Origin: Aliivibrio fischeri
Lineage (GTDB): Bacteria; Pseudomonadota; Gammaproteobacteria; Enterobacterales; Vibrionaceae
DNA length: 64,000 nt
Direction of reading: 5' to 3'
Assembly: GCA_038993745.2 (NCBI GenBank)
Contig: CP160630.1
Span: 682,001 to 746,000 of the forward strand
Both the position numbers and the translations under genes were made by a program. Of the stretch, positions 33,971-43,189 are shown piece by piece. Position 1 is the stretch's first letter. Each line of letters begins with the position of its first letter. A model generated the notes under the pieces. It was not told where the DNA came from, did no database searches, and worked only from the letters and a program-made list of their open reading frames with translations.

Positions 33971-34396
33971 CTACTTTTTCTTTTTCATCACAGCCACAGT
34001 AAAGCGGCTTGTGCAGACTAAGCGGTCTCGTTGATCTTTAATATCAATCACCCAAACGTGGGTGGTTGCACCTAAATGTAAAGGCTTGGCCGTGGCGAAA
34101 ACAGTTCCTTCACGTACAGCTCTAATATGGTTGGCATTTATCTCTAGACCAACACAATATTTTGATTCATCAACACACCAGTTTGCCGCGATAGAAGCAA
34201 CAGACTCAGCTAATGCTACTGATGCTCCACCATGAAGCATGCCTAATGGTTGGTGAACCGTCGAAGTCACAGGCATAGATGCAGTAATCGAATTATCATC
34301 ATATGCACAATATTCAATGCTTAACGCTTCCATCAAGGTATTACGAGACGTCGTGTTTAAGACAGTTAAATCCATCTCACGTTTCCAAATACTCAT
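33971..34396 (-). CDS. Hotdog thioesterase, YdiI/EntH type, 141 aa
   Basis: Hotdog-fold acyl-CoA thioesterase: MSIWKREMDLTVLN, HQPLGMLHGGASVALAES with the active-site Glu after the HGG, CVGLEINANHIRAVREG, then LHLGATTHVW. It resembles E. coli YdiI (MenI, dihydroxynaphthoyl-CoA hydrolase in menaquinone synthesis) more than EntH, but substrate choice cannot be told by eye. GGGAG precedes the ATG at 34396; the longer ORF upstream is rejected. Confidence 0.9.
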   Translation of the reverse strand: MSIWKREMDLTVLNTTSRNTLMEALSIEYCAYDDNSITASMPVTSTVHQPLGMLHGGASVALAESVASIAANWCVDESKYCVGLEINANHIRAVREGTVFATAKPLHLGATTHVWVIDIKDQRDRLVCTSRFTVAVMKKKK

Positions 34397-34540
34397 TTTC
34401 ACTCCCAATGTAATCGTTAATATATATATCGACAGTTTACACTCAACCTGTACGTTGAAAAACATATTTTCGCTTGTTGAACGCTTTTACTAACTGATAA
34501 ACTTCACAAAAATATTTGGTTTAACTCATGTAGGATAACT

Positions 34541-35245
34541 ATGTTAAATAAAAGCATGATTACTAACTTGATTTCGTTAATCTTGTTAGGTGTTGGTTAT
34601 TACACGCAACAAAATACACTCTATTATATTGGTCTATTTGCTTTCTCTGGAGCATTAACAAACTGGCTTGCTATTCACATGCTGTTTGAAAAGGTTCCAG
34701 GTCTTTATGGTTCAGGGGTTATTCCTGCACGCTTTGAAGAGTTTAAAGCCAGCATTAAGCGTTTGATGATGGATCAATTTTTCACCAAAGCAAACGTAGA
34801 TAAGTTTTTATCGAATGAGATGAGCTCTGCCACTAACATTAATCTAGGGCCTGTGATTGATAAGATCGACCTTTCACCAGCTTTTGATTCTTTGGTTGAA
34901 GTGATCATGAACTCTCAATTTGGTGGCATGCTTGCGATGTTTGGTGGTCAAGAAGCAATTGATCCAATGCGTGAACCGTTTATTGAAAAAATGAAAGCAT
35001 CAATTACTGAGATCAGTCAGCAAGAGCAGTTTAAACAAGCACTAAAAGAAGAGCTTGAAGCGCCAGAAATGATGGAAGACATTCAATCGACGATTGAGGA
35101 TATTATTGACCAACGCCTAAATGAACTTACCCCTAAGATGGTGAAAGAAATGGTTCAGGATATGATCAAAAATCACCTGGGGTGGCTTGTAGTTTGGGGT
35201 GGTATTTTCGGCGGTGTTATCGGAATGCTTTCTACGCTAATTTAA
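34541..35245 (+). CDS. DUF445 family membrane protein, 234 aa
   Basis: N-terminal transmembrane segments (residues 8-24 and 28-48) with the typical FSGALTNWLAIHMLFEKVPGLYGSGVIP motif of DUF445 proteins, a long helical soluble region, and a final C-terminal helix (GWLVVWGGIFGGVIGML). Function unknown; membrane protein. Followed by a two-way terminator. Confidence 0.9.
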   Translation: MLNKSMITNLISLILLGVGYYTQQNTLYYIGLFAFSGALTNWLAIHMLFEKVPGLYGSGVIPARFEEFKASIKRLMMDQFFTKANVDKFLSNEMSSATNINLGPVIDKIDLSPAFDSLVEVIMNSQFGGMLAMFGGQEAIDPMREPFIEKMKASITEISQQEQFKQALKEELEAPEMMEDIQSTIEDIIDQRLNELTPKMVKEMVQDMIKNHLGWLVVWGGIFGGVIGMLSTLI

Positions 35246-35296
35246 TCCATACCAAGCTCTAAGATACCCAGATTTAAATACCAATGCCTTAGATAC

Positions 35297-35329
35297 AAAA
35301 ATGCCAGCATTTATACGCTGGCATTTTTT
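35297..35329. terminator. Bidirectional terminator
   Basis: Stem TGCCAGC/GCTGGCA with A-run before and T-run after; serves the convergent genes 34541-35245 and 35347-35547. Confidence 0.85.
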
Positions 35330-35346
35330 ATGGATTCAATCTCAAA

Positions 35347-35547
35347 TTAATGGATTGGTGCGCTATCGTCAGCACTGAATTTACCAAAGTGTGCTTCAAG
35401 CACTTCTGGTGTTAACTCACCCGCTTCTTCAAGACGTTTTAGCTCAGCAACAATGGCTTTTTGCTCTTCAATTGATGGCAACGCTTCTTCTGGTTTATCA
35501 GCTTCTTGTTGAACCATTTCTTGAAGTTCTTTTTCAAAATCACTCAT
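35347..35547 (-). CDS. Small acidic protein, 66 aa
   Basis: Reads MSDFEKELQEMVQQEADKPEE, acidic and helical, ending LTPEVLEAHFGKFSADDSA. Likely a conserved Vibrio housekeeping protein of unknown role. Ribosome site is weak (GAGAAAATAATC). No membrane segment. Confidence 0.7.
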   Translation of the reverse strand: MSDFEKELQEMVQQEADKPEEALPSIEEQKAIVAELKRLEEAGELTPEVLEAHFGKFSADDSAPIH

Positions 35548-35723
35548 GATTATTTTCTCAATTCATAAAAACAATTAGAGGGATTCTACAAGAGAATAGA
35601 AACCAATTGCAATGATTGAGTATAAGTTAATGATAATTAAATGATTTATATCAGACACTGAAGTGTGTGTATTTATATGCACAATTTATTTTACAATGAC
35701 TTGAAGCCAATCGGCTTGTTTTG

Positions 35724-35760
35724 AGGAGAAAAAACCGCCGATAATGGCAGTTTTTTGTAT
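35724..35760 (-). terminator. Terminator of the MarR-type gene
   Basis: On the minus strand, AACTGCC...GGCGGTT (one mismatch) followed by T-rich sequence; A/T runs on both sides. Confidence 0.6.
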
Positions 35761-35761
35761 T

Positions 35762-36103
35762 TTATTTAAACCCTTTATTGAGAATTTCAACTAAATCACG
35801 GCCCTTTTCTGTCAGCTCTAAGTATTTAGTTCTATGGTCACTAGGCTCATATACCCAGCAACAAATATCGTAACCTTTTCTATTTGGCCCAGCTCTGTCC
35901 GTTAGAACTCGGCAATGACGACTAGCGGAGGCTTGGGAAATTCCGAACTTCTCACATAAATGATTAGCAGATACGGTAAGCGGCAAAGTAGACATAACTT
36001 CTAAAAATGCAACCATTTGCATAGGATGAATTTCATCATGAACCAATTCTCTAAATGTCATGATGTTATCTGTAAAGGTTTTTATTTTTGTTTCTGAGAT
36101 CAT
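35762..36103 (-). CDS. MarR-family-like winged-helix regulator, 113 aa
   Basis: Winged helix with recognition helix CEKFGISQASASRHCRVLTDRAG and a wing DHRTKYLELTEKGRDLVEIL, as in MarR-type regulators. The N-terminal part is short (EIHPMQMVAFLEVMSTLPLTVSA). Targets unknown. A Fur-like site lies upstream (36151-36169), so it may be iron-regulated. Confidence 0.82.
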   Translation of the reverse strand: MISETKIKTFTDNIMTFRELVHDEIHPMQMVAFLEVMSTLPLTVSANHLCEKFGISQASASRHCRVLTDRAGPNRKGYDICCWVYEPSDHRTKYLELTEKGRDLVEILNKGFK

Positions 36104-36150
36104 TGCCTTAACTCTTTTAAAAACGGATGTTTAAATTATACACAGCCATT

Positions 36151-36169
36151 AATGAGAATGATATGCATT
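36151..36169. promoter_or_regulatory. Fur-box-like site
   Basis: AATGAGAATGATATGCATT matches the Vibrio Fur consensus AATGANAATNATTNTCATT, as I recall it, at all but two of the fixed positions. It lies about 50 bases upstream of the MarR-type gene. Confidence 0.5.
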
Positions 36170-36205
36170 AGCGAAGACGGATCACTTACAACTAAACATA
36201 CGTAC

Positions 36206-36232
36206 AAAAAACCGCCGGTAATGGCGGTTTAG
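36206..36232 (-). terminator. Terminator after 36310-36495
   Basis: Perfect stem AAACCGCC/GGCGGTTT (36209-36230); the A-run at 36206-36211 gives the U-tract on the minus strand. Confidence 0.85.
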
Positions 36233-36309
36233 TCTATAAAACATATATTATTTTGGATCACCGAAAGGCATTAAGATGAAATAATCAACCATGATAGGCA
36301 TCGCATAAA

Positions 36310-36495
36310 TTACGTGCCGCAAAAATTATAATTTAGAGGTATTATCGAAACAATTGTGAATGCTAATAACGAATACCCTACAAACTGCCACTTATACAAA
36401 TTCACCATTCCGATGAAATAAAGAAACAACGACAAAAGAACTATGAACGCCCAAAAACCAAAATCAAGCACAGCGTTATTCTGCGGTTTTTGCAT
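36310..36495 (-). CDS. Small two-helix membrane protein, 61 aa
   Basis: Two hydrophobic segments, FGFWAFIVLLSLFLYFIG and FVGYSLLAFTIVSIIPL. Starts inside the end of the 36476-36631 gene (20-base overlap), so it depends on coupled translation. Unknown function. Confidence 0.6.
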   Translation of the reverse strand: MQKPQNNAVLDFGFWAFIVLLSLFLYFIGMVNLYKWQFVGYSLLAFTIVSIIPLNYNFCGT

Positions 36496-36631
36496 TCTGT
36501 TTTAACTTATCTAATGCTTCGCCAACGGTAACAGAAATAAACTCCTTAGAATCATCGGACAATGGTTCTTTGGTTTCCATTAATTGATTAATTACAGCCA
36601 ATTTCGTTTCTATCGATAAATTATTATTCAT
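36476..36631 (-). CDS. Small helical protein, 51 aa
   Basis: Starts MNNNLSIETKLAVINQLMET after GAGGGGAG, a strong ribosome site. Soluble and charged. Not recognised. A weak Fur-like sequence lies upstream at 36646-36664. Confidence 0.6.
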   Translation of the reverse strand: MNNNLSIETKLAVINQLMETKEPLSDDSKEFISVTVGEALDKLKQNAKTAE

Positions 36632-36667
36632 GTCACTCCCCTCTAAATAAGAATCATTCGTATACAT

Positions 36668-37048
36668 TCACAAAAGCCACGCAAATTTATGTTATATAAA
36701 ATAAAATTATAAGTATTATTTATGCGATCAATGATTCCACAATTGATCATTTATATATTTTCATAACAATGTTACCCGTGCGAACTGGTTACAGTTCATC
36801 CTAAAAAAGGATTGTTATAAAAAAAGATTACATATAATGAAACATTATGCTTCGATAAGTTAAATTAAACACAACATAAAGTACAATTTTTAAATCAAGC
36901 CATACATATATGTTACGAAATCCTATAAGAACCCATTTAACTAAAAATACTAGAAACCATGATATATCTAATGAAAATATCATCATGTCCACTGTTATTA
37001 GGAACAACGCTTATAATTTCAGTCATATTCCTAACTTATATTTAAGCT
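36668..37048. other. AT-rich stretch without a supported gene
   Basis: A 62-codon plus-strand frame at 36910-37098 overlaps the end of the J-domain gene and has no ribosome site, so I do not call it. No repeat, RNA gene or terminator of note. Confidence 0.5.
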
Positions 37049-37546
37049 TCATTTCATTTCTTTTACTTTTTCGTATTGACTATTCAATATCTGCATAAGT
37101 TCTTTACTACCACCAAAATCGGGATGAAATACTTTTGCAAGTAGCTTATACCTTGTACGAATATTTTTTTGATTCACTTTACAGTCGAAATCAAAAAAAG
37201 AAATACCTAAGCAGCTAGAATAAACCGTTTCATTATGTAGGCGAACAAACTTTGCGGCCCCACTTAGCGCTTCTGTCGCATCTTGGGCCATTTCTAAAGC
37301 CTCTTTACGTTCAAGCGTAAGCGTTTCTATTCTCTTACGTAACTTATATTCATTCCCAGCGAGTGAACGTATGGTTTCATTTGCTCTATCCAATTCAGCA
37401 TTAACAAAAGTGAAGTCAGAAAAACTAACACGGCACCGTTTTCGATTCCGAGTTAGCAATAACAGAGCTACGGTTACCATTAAGACCACCACATAAAGCA
37501 CACAACTATGTAAAAGAAAATTAATATATTCATTTGAAACAGTCAT
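37049..37546 (-). CDS. Membrane-anchored coiled-coil J-domain protein, 165 aa
   Basis: One transmembrane helix at residues 14-32, a coiled coil (about 45-95, with ANETIRSLAGNEYKLRKRIETL) and a C-terminal J domain: QKNIRTRYKLLAKVFHPDFGG carries the HPD motif at 141-143. J domains stimulate DnaK ATPase, so this protein may bring DnaK to the membrane. The canonical N-terminal position of the J domain is reversed. It follows a 47-residue gene by a few bases; GAGGG precedes the ATG. Confidence 0.85.
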   Translation of the reverse strand: MTVSNEYINFLLHSCVLYVVVLMVTVALLLLTRNRKRCRVSFSDFTFVNAELDRANETIRSLAGNEYKLRKRIETLTLERKEALEMAQDATEALSGAAKFVRLHNETVYSSCLGISFFDFDCKVNQKNIRTRYKLLAKVFHPDFGGSKELMQILNSQYEKVKEMK

Positions 37547-37549
37547 AGA

Positions 37550-37693
37550 TTAAGCCCTCATACCATTAAAATTACACAAATGCTTTCTAGCCTCTTCTTG
37601 TATTCTCTTTTTGTTAAGAACCTCTATAGTATTCTTTAATACTTCCATAACTCTTCTAGGGAACAAATCACATACCTTGCTAAACATCGTCAT
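37550..37693 (-). CDS. Small basic protein upstream of the J-domain gene, 47 aa
   Basis: Reads MTMFSKVCDLFPRRVMEVLK and ends RKHLCNFNGMRA. AGAGGT precedes the ATG, and the stop lies four bases before the J-domain start. Basic, helical; no family. Confidence 0.55.
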   Translation of the reverse strand: MTMFSKVCDLFPRRVMEVLKNTIEVLNKKRIQEEARKHLCNFNGMRA

Positions 37694-38108
37694 ACCTCTT
37701 TAGATGTTTCTATTTCTTTTCTAATCCATTCAACATTCTCACTCCTTTGAACGTATTGTGTTATCAATTCACAAACCTAAATGTATTCACTTTTTAATTT
37801 TAGAAAGCTTTGATTTCTTAGCCATATATGATCTATCTCAGTACAATTCGTACCTATAAAATCATATACAGAGCTTTTAATACTCCTATATCGCACTCTT
37901 GATAAAGACCGTACCTAATTCAAATCGGCCACCTAATTTGTACTAAAGTTGTTGGTTATTTGATCTACCTTGTTTTTATTGAAAACTATATAGTTCTTTA
38001 CTATATTTCGATACATACAATAAATCTGCGTAAATACGGGGTCTGTTATTGGTGCCACAACGCCCTTTTTGGGTTGGGCCAGTTGTTCAGGGCGTAGTGG
38101 GCTTTTTC
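37694..38108. other. Intergenic stretch, no supported gene
   Basis: Only a very short frame (MLNGLEKK, behind AAAGGAGTGAGA) precedes the 47-residue gene, perhaps a leader. The right end (GGGTTGGGCC next to the receptor stop) is GC-richer and may form the receptor terminator. Confidence 0.4.
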
Positions 38109-40246
38109 TTAGAACTCGTATTGTGCTGATAGCATATAGTTACGGCCCTCGCCGATACTCATACCAGAGTAATCACCACTTGTTTCATACTCTTTATCAA
38201 ATACGTTGTTAATCTTAGCTCTGAATGAAAGCTCATCACCTGAATCCATAGGCATACGATAAATAGCACCTACATCCGCCAAGGTGTAAGCCGATTTCTT
38301 TGGCTCATCATTAGCGCTATTACCGTAACGCGAACCAATGTAATAAACACCAGCATTCAGATCGATATGGTCTGTTAACTCATAATTAGCCCATGCGTTA
38401 GCCGTCCATTCTGGAACGTCTGCTATTTTCTTACCGTCATACTTCGGCTGGCCGTCATATTCAGCAATTAAGTACTGCGCACCAGCCTTAACAGTTAATA
38501 ACTCTGTCACACGACCCGTGATTGTTGTATCAATACCTGTATTAATCTGTTTGCCGCCCTGCTCTGTTTTCTTGGTGATAGCTGGATTACTTGGATCACG
38601 ATACTTTCTATCAGTAACTGAAATGTTTTCTTTCACTATCTGGAATAAAGACGTTTCAAATATAGCTCTGTTATCCATGAACTCCTGTTTATAACCAATC
38701 TCATATAAATGGCCTAGCTCTGGTTCACGTTCCATTCCATCGTTCGCATCGCTTGAGCTACTAATAGGCGTTTGAGGAACAAACGATTGTGAGTAACTAG
38801 CGTATATTGTTGAGTCAGCGGATGGATGGAACATAATCGCAGCACTTGGCAAAACGTTGAAATATTCAGTATCTTTGCCTTTGCCGTCTCTCTTATCATT
38901 CTTAGAACGATATTTGATGTAGTAATCGGCACGAGCACCAGCCAGAATTTGCCAGTAGTCATTAAACGTTATCAAATCTTGTACATATAAGCCTGTTTGG
39001 AAATTAGAATAAACGTTAGAACTTGGCTTACCTGATTTACTTGGATCAAATCCGTAAATTGGTGTCGCAGGGTTAGTACTTGCGGCCTGCTTAACACCAC
39101 CGTATAAACTGTTACGTGAATACTCATGATCTACAAAGTTGGTGCCAACAAGCAACTTATGCTCAATTGAACCTGTATTAAAGTCACCCGTTAGATCCAT
39201 AGTACCTGTATGAACATCATAACTATTATCACGCTTACCAGTATTAAACTCGTACTTACCTGTTTGAGCACTATCTTTCATTGGTCTAATGCTTGAAGTC
39301 TTAGCAGTATTAGCCATATTCAACTTGTGATAGCTTGCCGTTAACTTCCAGTCATTATCAAAGTGGTGCGTTAGCTTAACGCCAATGCTTTCCTCTTCTT
39401 TCTCATTGGTTGACCAAGGTGTATTAAGAATTAAATCACGGTCGCCAATAATGTTGCCGTCTTCATCAAAGTAAGCGCCACTATCTTGGTGCCCTTTTTG
39501 CGTCTTGTAATCATAAGATAGCGATAACATCGTGTCGTCTGTCAGATCATAATCAAGCATGATTGCCAATAAATCACGGCGTGTAGTTGGATGAACGCCA
39601 TTAACGTAGTGTCTAAAGTTATCTTTTGATTGTTTTGAGGCAATTACACGATAACGTAAATCGTCCGTTGCGGAACCTGTAGTATCCACCACTGAACGCG
39701 AAAAGTTATTACTACCAACATCTTGAGAAATCATAGTGCGGCGCTGGTATTCAGGCTCTTTTGTTACCATGTTCACCAATCCTGCTGGTGAACCTTTACC
39801 ATAAAGAAGACCTGACGGGCCTTTTAGCACTTCAATTCGCTCATACATTTCTACAGGTTCTTGAATAAGGGAATATTTCTGCTCACCATTACGCAAATAA
39901 CCATCGTTAGTAGTTAACTGGAAACCGCGAATATAAAAGTTTTCGTGTCCGTCGCTTTCATAAGTAGAAACAGTTGAGGCATCGTTCTTAAGCGCTTTAT
40001 CAAGTGAGGTCGCCTGTAAATCATCAAGTAACTTTCTATCAATGCTATTTACAGAACGTGGGTCTCAAGCGGTGCAATATCCATTTTAGTCGCAGTGCTT
40101 ACGGATTCAGTTTTATAATCTGGGCGTGTACCTACAACCTCAATGGCTTCAAACGTAGAAACATTATCTGTATCAGCAAAAGATTTAACGGGCGATAATG
40201 ACGCAGCAATAGCAATAGCAAGAGTGGTTAATTTAGTTTTGGTCAT
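38109..40246 (-). pseudogene. TonB-dependent receptor, frameshifted near its N-terminus
   Basis: The start (40246) has a signal peptide (MTKTKLTTLAIAIAASLSPVKSFA) and a TonB-box-like ATFEAIEVVGTRPD region. The frame ends at 40049 at a run of three G (plus strand 40060-40062). Adding one base joins it to RSVNSIDRKLLDDLQ..., then the plug domain and the 595-residue frame to 38109, which has PSGLLYGKGSPAGLVNMVT and ends in the barrel residues LSAQYEF. Together about 712 residues, the length of siderophore receptors. Its start overlaps the SbmA-like gene by four bases. Confidence 0.85.
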
Positions 40247-41277
40247 ATTTTTTTGCCTTTTAAGGTTAAATTCGAGTTTTCTTCTAAAGAGAAAATTTCT
40301 ATTTGCATTTCAAAAGCGCGTAGGCGCTTGTAAATTGACATTAACTCGACACAGCTCGACCATCGGCGGATTAGGAACCTTAAGGAACTCTCAACCTTTG
40401 AGTATGATGAAGTGATTTGCTTCAACACTCCCAAGGTAATCGCCGCTTGTAATATTGTTGGACTCATAAAAATGTAAACGGTAAGTTCCGAATACTTGCT
40501 ATATGCACTTGAACAGCTATCAAACCAAAGATAAGCACGATACATACTAAAATAGTTGTGGCGCACATCATCAAACAGTTCTTTTAAGCCTTTCGGTGTA
40601 GCTCGGCTTTCATCATCTTCCCCTAAAACTAATTCTTTCCTGAATGCCGCCTCTACTTTTTGGTTGTTGTATTCATAAGCTGGTAATTTCCTACCAATGA
40701 ACATTAAAAACGCGATTCCACCGAATGAGGAAACAACGGCAACGATAACCATTGAATGTTCAACCTCACCAAAGAACGGGATCACCTTTACGTGCTTGGA
40801 TAGTTCCCACAACAACGGGATAAACGTCGCTAGTGTCATGAAATTCCTAAGAATGCTTATTCCTAAGTCTTCAACCAGCTTTGCAAACCTCATTGTGTCT
40901 TCTTGTATCCTCTGACTTGCTCCTTCGATTTGACGAATTAAAGGCCAGTGCTTTGTATAGTGCTCGTTCATGGCGCAACGCCACCTAAAGATCCAGTGCC
41001 TTACGAAGTAATCAACCACCACAGAAATAACGACGTACATAGTTGTGATCTTAAAAAAATCAAAAATAACATTTCTAAAATCAACAAACTTGACGGCATT
41101 GGGAGAAACTAACGCCTCTTGGATAAGATCATAAAAATGACCGTTCCAGTAGTTAAGTTCCACATCAATACCGACTCTGAACCAATTAACAGCAACCACC
41201 GCAGTAGTGCCGTACATTGACCAAAAGAACCATTTTCTATTTAAAAAGAAACAACGAAACATAAGCGATAACCTCAA
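40243..41277 (-). CDS. SbmA/BacA-family peptide transporter, 344 aa
   Basis: Strong match to E. coli SbmA from residue about 65 on: WFRVGIDVELNYWNGHFYDLIQ, FRWRCAMNEHYTKHW, then EGASQRIQEDTMRFAKLVEDLG and VELMSIYKRLRAFE. It lacks the first two helices of SbmA (about 60 residues), so it is shorter than the usual 400. SbmA/BacA proteins import peptides such as microcins and bleomycin across the inner membrane. Its stop overlaps the TonB-receptor start (ATGA), so the two are a unit. Confidence 0.9.
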   Translation of the reverse strand: MRLSLMFRCFFLNRKWFFWSMYGTTAVVAVNWFRVGIDVELNYWNGHFYDLIQEALVSPNAVKFVDFRNVIFDFFKITTMYVVISVVVDYFVRHWIFRWRCAMNEHYTKHWPLIRQIEGASQRIQEDTMRFAKLVEDLGISILRNFMTLATFIPLLWELSKHVKVIPFFGEVEHSMVIVAVVSSFGGIAFLMFIGRKLPAYEYNNQKVEAAFRKELVLGEDDESRATPKGLKELFDDVRHNYFSMYRAYLWFDSCSSAYSKYSELTVYIFMSPTILQAAITLGVLKQITSSYSKVESSLRFLIRRWSSCVELMSIYKRLRAFEMQIEIFSLEENSNLTLKGKKI

Positions 41278-41305
41278 TTAATAAAGTTACCTTTTATTGC
41301 TTTTA

Positions 41306-41449
41306 TTAGTTTTTAATAATCACTGGTTCCATACGAAATAAACGATTATCCCATTGCTGGTAATCACTGACCTTTGAATCAGACGTATAAGCCACCGCAC
41401 AACTGAGCAAGGCCAATGTCATAAGAGCTATAATTAAGGCAACTTTCAT
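41306..41449 (-). CDS. Small lipoprotein, 47 aa
   Basis: Reads MKVALIIALMTLALLSCAVAY with a lipobox LLSC, then a 30-residue polar tail. AGTTTTT before the ATG is not a strong ribosome site. It lies 28 bases upstream of the SbmA-like gene and is probably in the same operon. Confidence 0.65.
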   Translation of the reverse strand: MKVALIIALMTLALLSCAVAYTSDSKVSDYQQWDNRLFRMEPVIIKN

Positions 41450-41494
41450 TTTAAAAACTCCGTGTATATAAATTGATAGTAAAGATTTATGGAC

Positions 41495-42049
41495 TTAGAA
41501 CTTAACGCCAAGCATTAAGCTGGAAATAGTAGAATCAACGTAGTAATCATCTGCTATTTCTATATCAGCTCTCTTAATATCAATAGAAAGAGTCACTTTA
41601 TCGTTAAACTCGGCACGGATACCAAGCCCTTTAGCGAAGCTGATAACTGAAAAATCGTGACGCTGCCAATAATCTGTATAACCAAGAATATTATTCTCAA
41701 TACCAACCATTACATACGGCTTTACGCTTACAGCATTGTTAAGGTCAAATCTATAACCAAACTCAGGGTAAGCGCCAAAGGTGCCAATCTCACCAGTAAC
41801 ACCTGTCGCCAGCAATTCGTGACGAGCATAACGTGCAGAGATCCCCACTATCTTATTTATCTCTTTATGAACACCGATAGCGAAACCATTGCCATTAGCA
41901 CTAGCGTCGTCATGAGACGAAAATCCCACACGGCCCACCATAACAGTAACGTCGTTTCGTGTAGCTGGTTCTTCCTCAGCTGAAAATGCTGGTGAAGATA
42001 TGAATAATGCTAACGCCAACGGCGCTAATTTAGATTTGTACATGGTCAT
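41495..42049 (-). CDS. Outer-membrane beta-barrel protein, 184 aa
   Basis: Signal peptide (MTMYKSKLAPLALALFISSPAFSA), then eight-strand-like alternation and a C-terminal Phe (SSLMLGVKF) as in OmpA/OmpX-type barrels. Its start overlaps the stop of the 42046-42288 gene by four bases. Confidence 0.8.
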   Translation of the reverse strand: MTMYKSKLAPLALALFISSPAFSAEEEPATRNDVTVMVGRVGFSSHDDASANGNGFAIGVHKEINKIVGISARYARHELLATGVTGEIGTFGAYPEFGYRFDLNNAVSVKPYVMVGIENNILGYTDYWQRHDFSVISFAKGLGIRAEFNDKVTLSIDIKRADIEIADDYYVDSTISSLMLGVKF

Positions 42050-42288
42050 ACCTTATTACTTTTTGACTCTTGTCCATCAAGTATCATCAATTTAGTTGTG
42101 TACTTGTGGGTTAGTGTTGCTCTAATGAGTGCGGAGATCATTTGCCTGTCTCTAATCCACCACTTATTTAATAAATCACGGCTATAGCGAGACTTTTCAG
42201 CTAAGTCAGATATAGACAAATCAAGTTTCTTAAGATGATTAGCTAAACTAACTTTCTTAAAAGTCGTTACCTCATAGCTGTTATCCAT
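42046..42288 (-). CDS. Small HTH protein, 80 aa
   Basis: Reads FKKVSLANHLKKLDLSISDLAEKSRYSRDLLNKWW, a helix-turn-helix with an ISDLAEKSRYSRDLL recognition helix. Likely a small repressor that controls its own operon. Coupled by ATGA to the barrel gene. Confidence 0.7.
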   Translation of the reverse strand: MDNSYEVTTFKKVSLANHLKKLDLSISDLAEKSRYSRDLLNKWWIRDRQMISALIRATLTHKYTTKLMILDGQESKSNKV

Positions 42289-43189
42289 CGCACATCATTA
42301 ACCCGAACAGTGCGAATACTATTGTTAAATGACACGAATAGCAACAACAAACTCAAGTTTGAACAAAAAAAGAACCCAATCGACACGCGATATATAAAAT
42401 AAGCATCGATCGAGTCATCACTGTGAGATATAAGAAAATCCATTACGAAATGCTATTTACTTTAAATTCAAAAGATAATTGTTGCGGATAGTGTCCATCA
42501 TCCTGTTAATCGTCCCCCATTTCGTACGGCAATGTATCAAAGTGTTTAGGTGCATCAGGTCCATAAGATATAATCACATTAACGACGGCATAATTTAGAT
42601 CTCAACATCATGCTGATTTAAAACCTTTTAAGAACTCGATCTAAAAATATGACGTTCTTTACTGCAATAACCCTTAATACAAATTCATGACATAGTTGAG
42701 CCTCAATGATAAGGCAAGCTCCGTCCTTGCTTGTAAATGCTACTTTACATAGGCTCAGTGAAGTATAGCGATTTGTAACCAAGCACATCACGGTAAAGAA
42801 TTTCTACGGTATCGAGTAAAATTTCTATTTTTGTACTTCCCTTCACTATACTTTTTAGTTATGTGCACCGTGTAAGAAAGCCGATTTCCAGAGGACAGAA
42901 ATTTCTTTTCGATTTTGTGCCACATAAAAAAGCACAAACTAAATAGATGATCTTTTACTAGCCATCAAAAATTTACTCAACTGAAAAATAAAATGGCTAC
43001 TTCAGAGCAAAAATCACTGTTCAGATCACTAAATGATGATAATAAATTATCTGGGTGATGTGCTTATGAACAGAACGATTAGAAATGACACGATTGATTC
43101 AGTGTCCTGTTTGATGATGCAAGTAGATGCTGTAGAATTAGGCAGTAAAACAAGACAAAAATTTTAATAAAACTGTATAAGGTTCGACC
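42289..43189. other. About 900 bases with no supported gene
   Basis: Only short frames are present, for example a 33-codon one at 43067-43168 behind GGTGA. No tRNA, repeat family or attC. It separates two helix-turn-helix genes that point away from each other and may hold operators. Confidence 0.45.

Noticed and set aside
36646..36664. Second Fur-like sequence ahead of 36476-36631
   Set aside because: Four mismatches to the consensus; too weak to call.
36910..37098. 62-codon plus-strand frame
   Set aside because: No ribosome site, and it overlaps the end of the better-supported J-domain gene.
43067..43168. 33-codon plus-strand frame before the phage-repressor-like gene
   Set aside because: GGTGA lies upstream, but there is no other support and similar short frames occur by chance in this AT-rich stretch.
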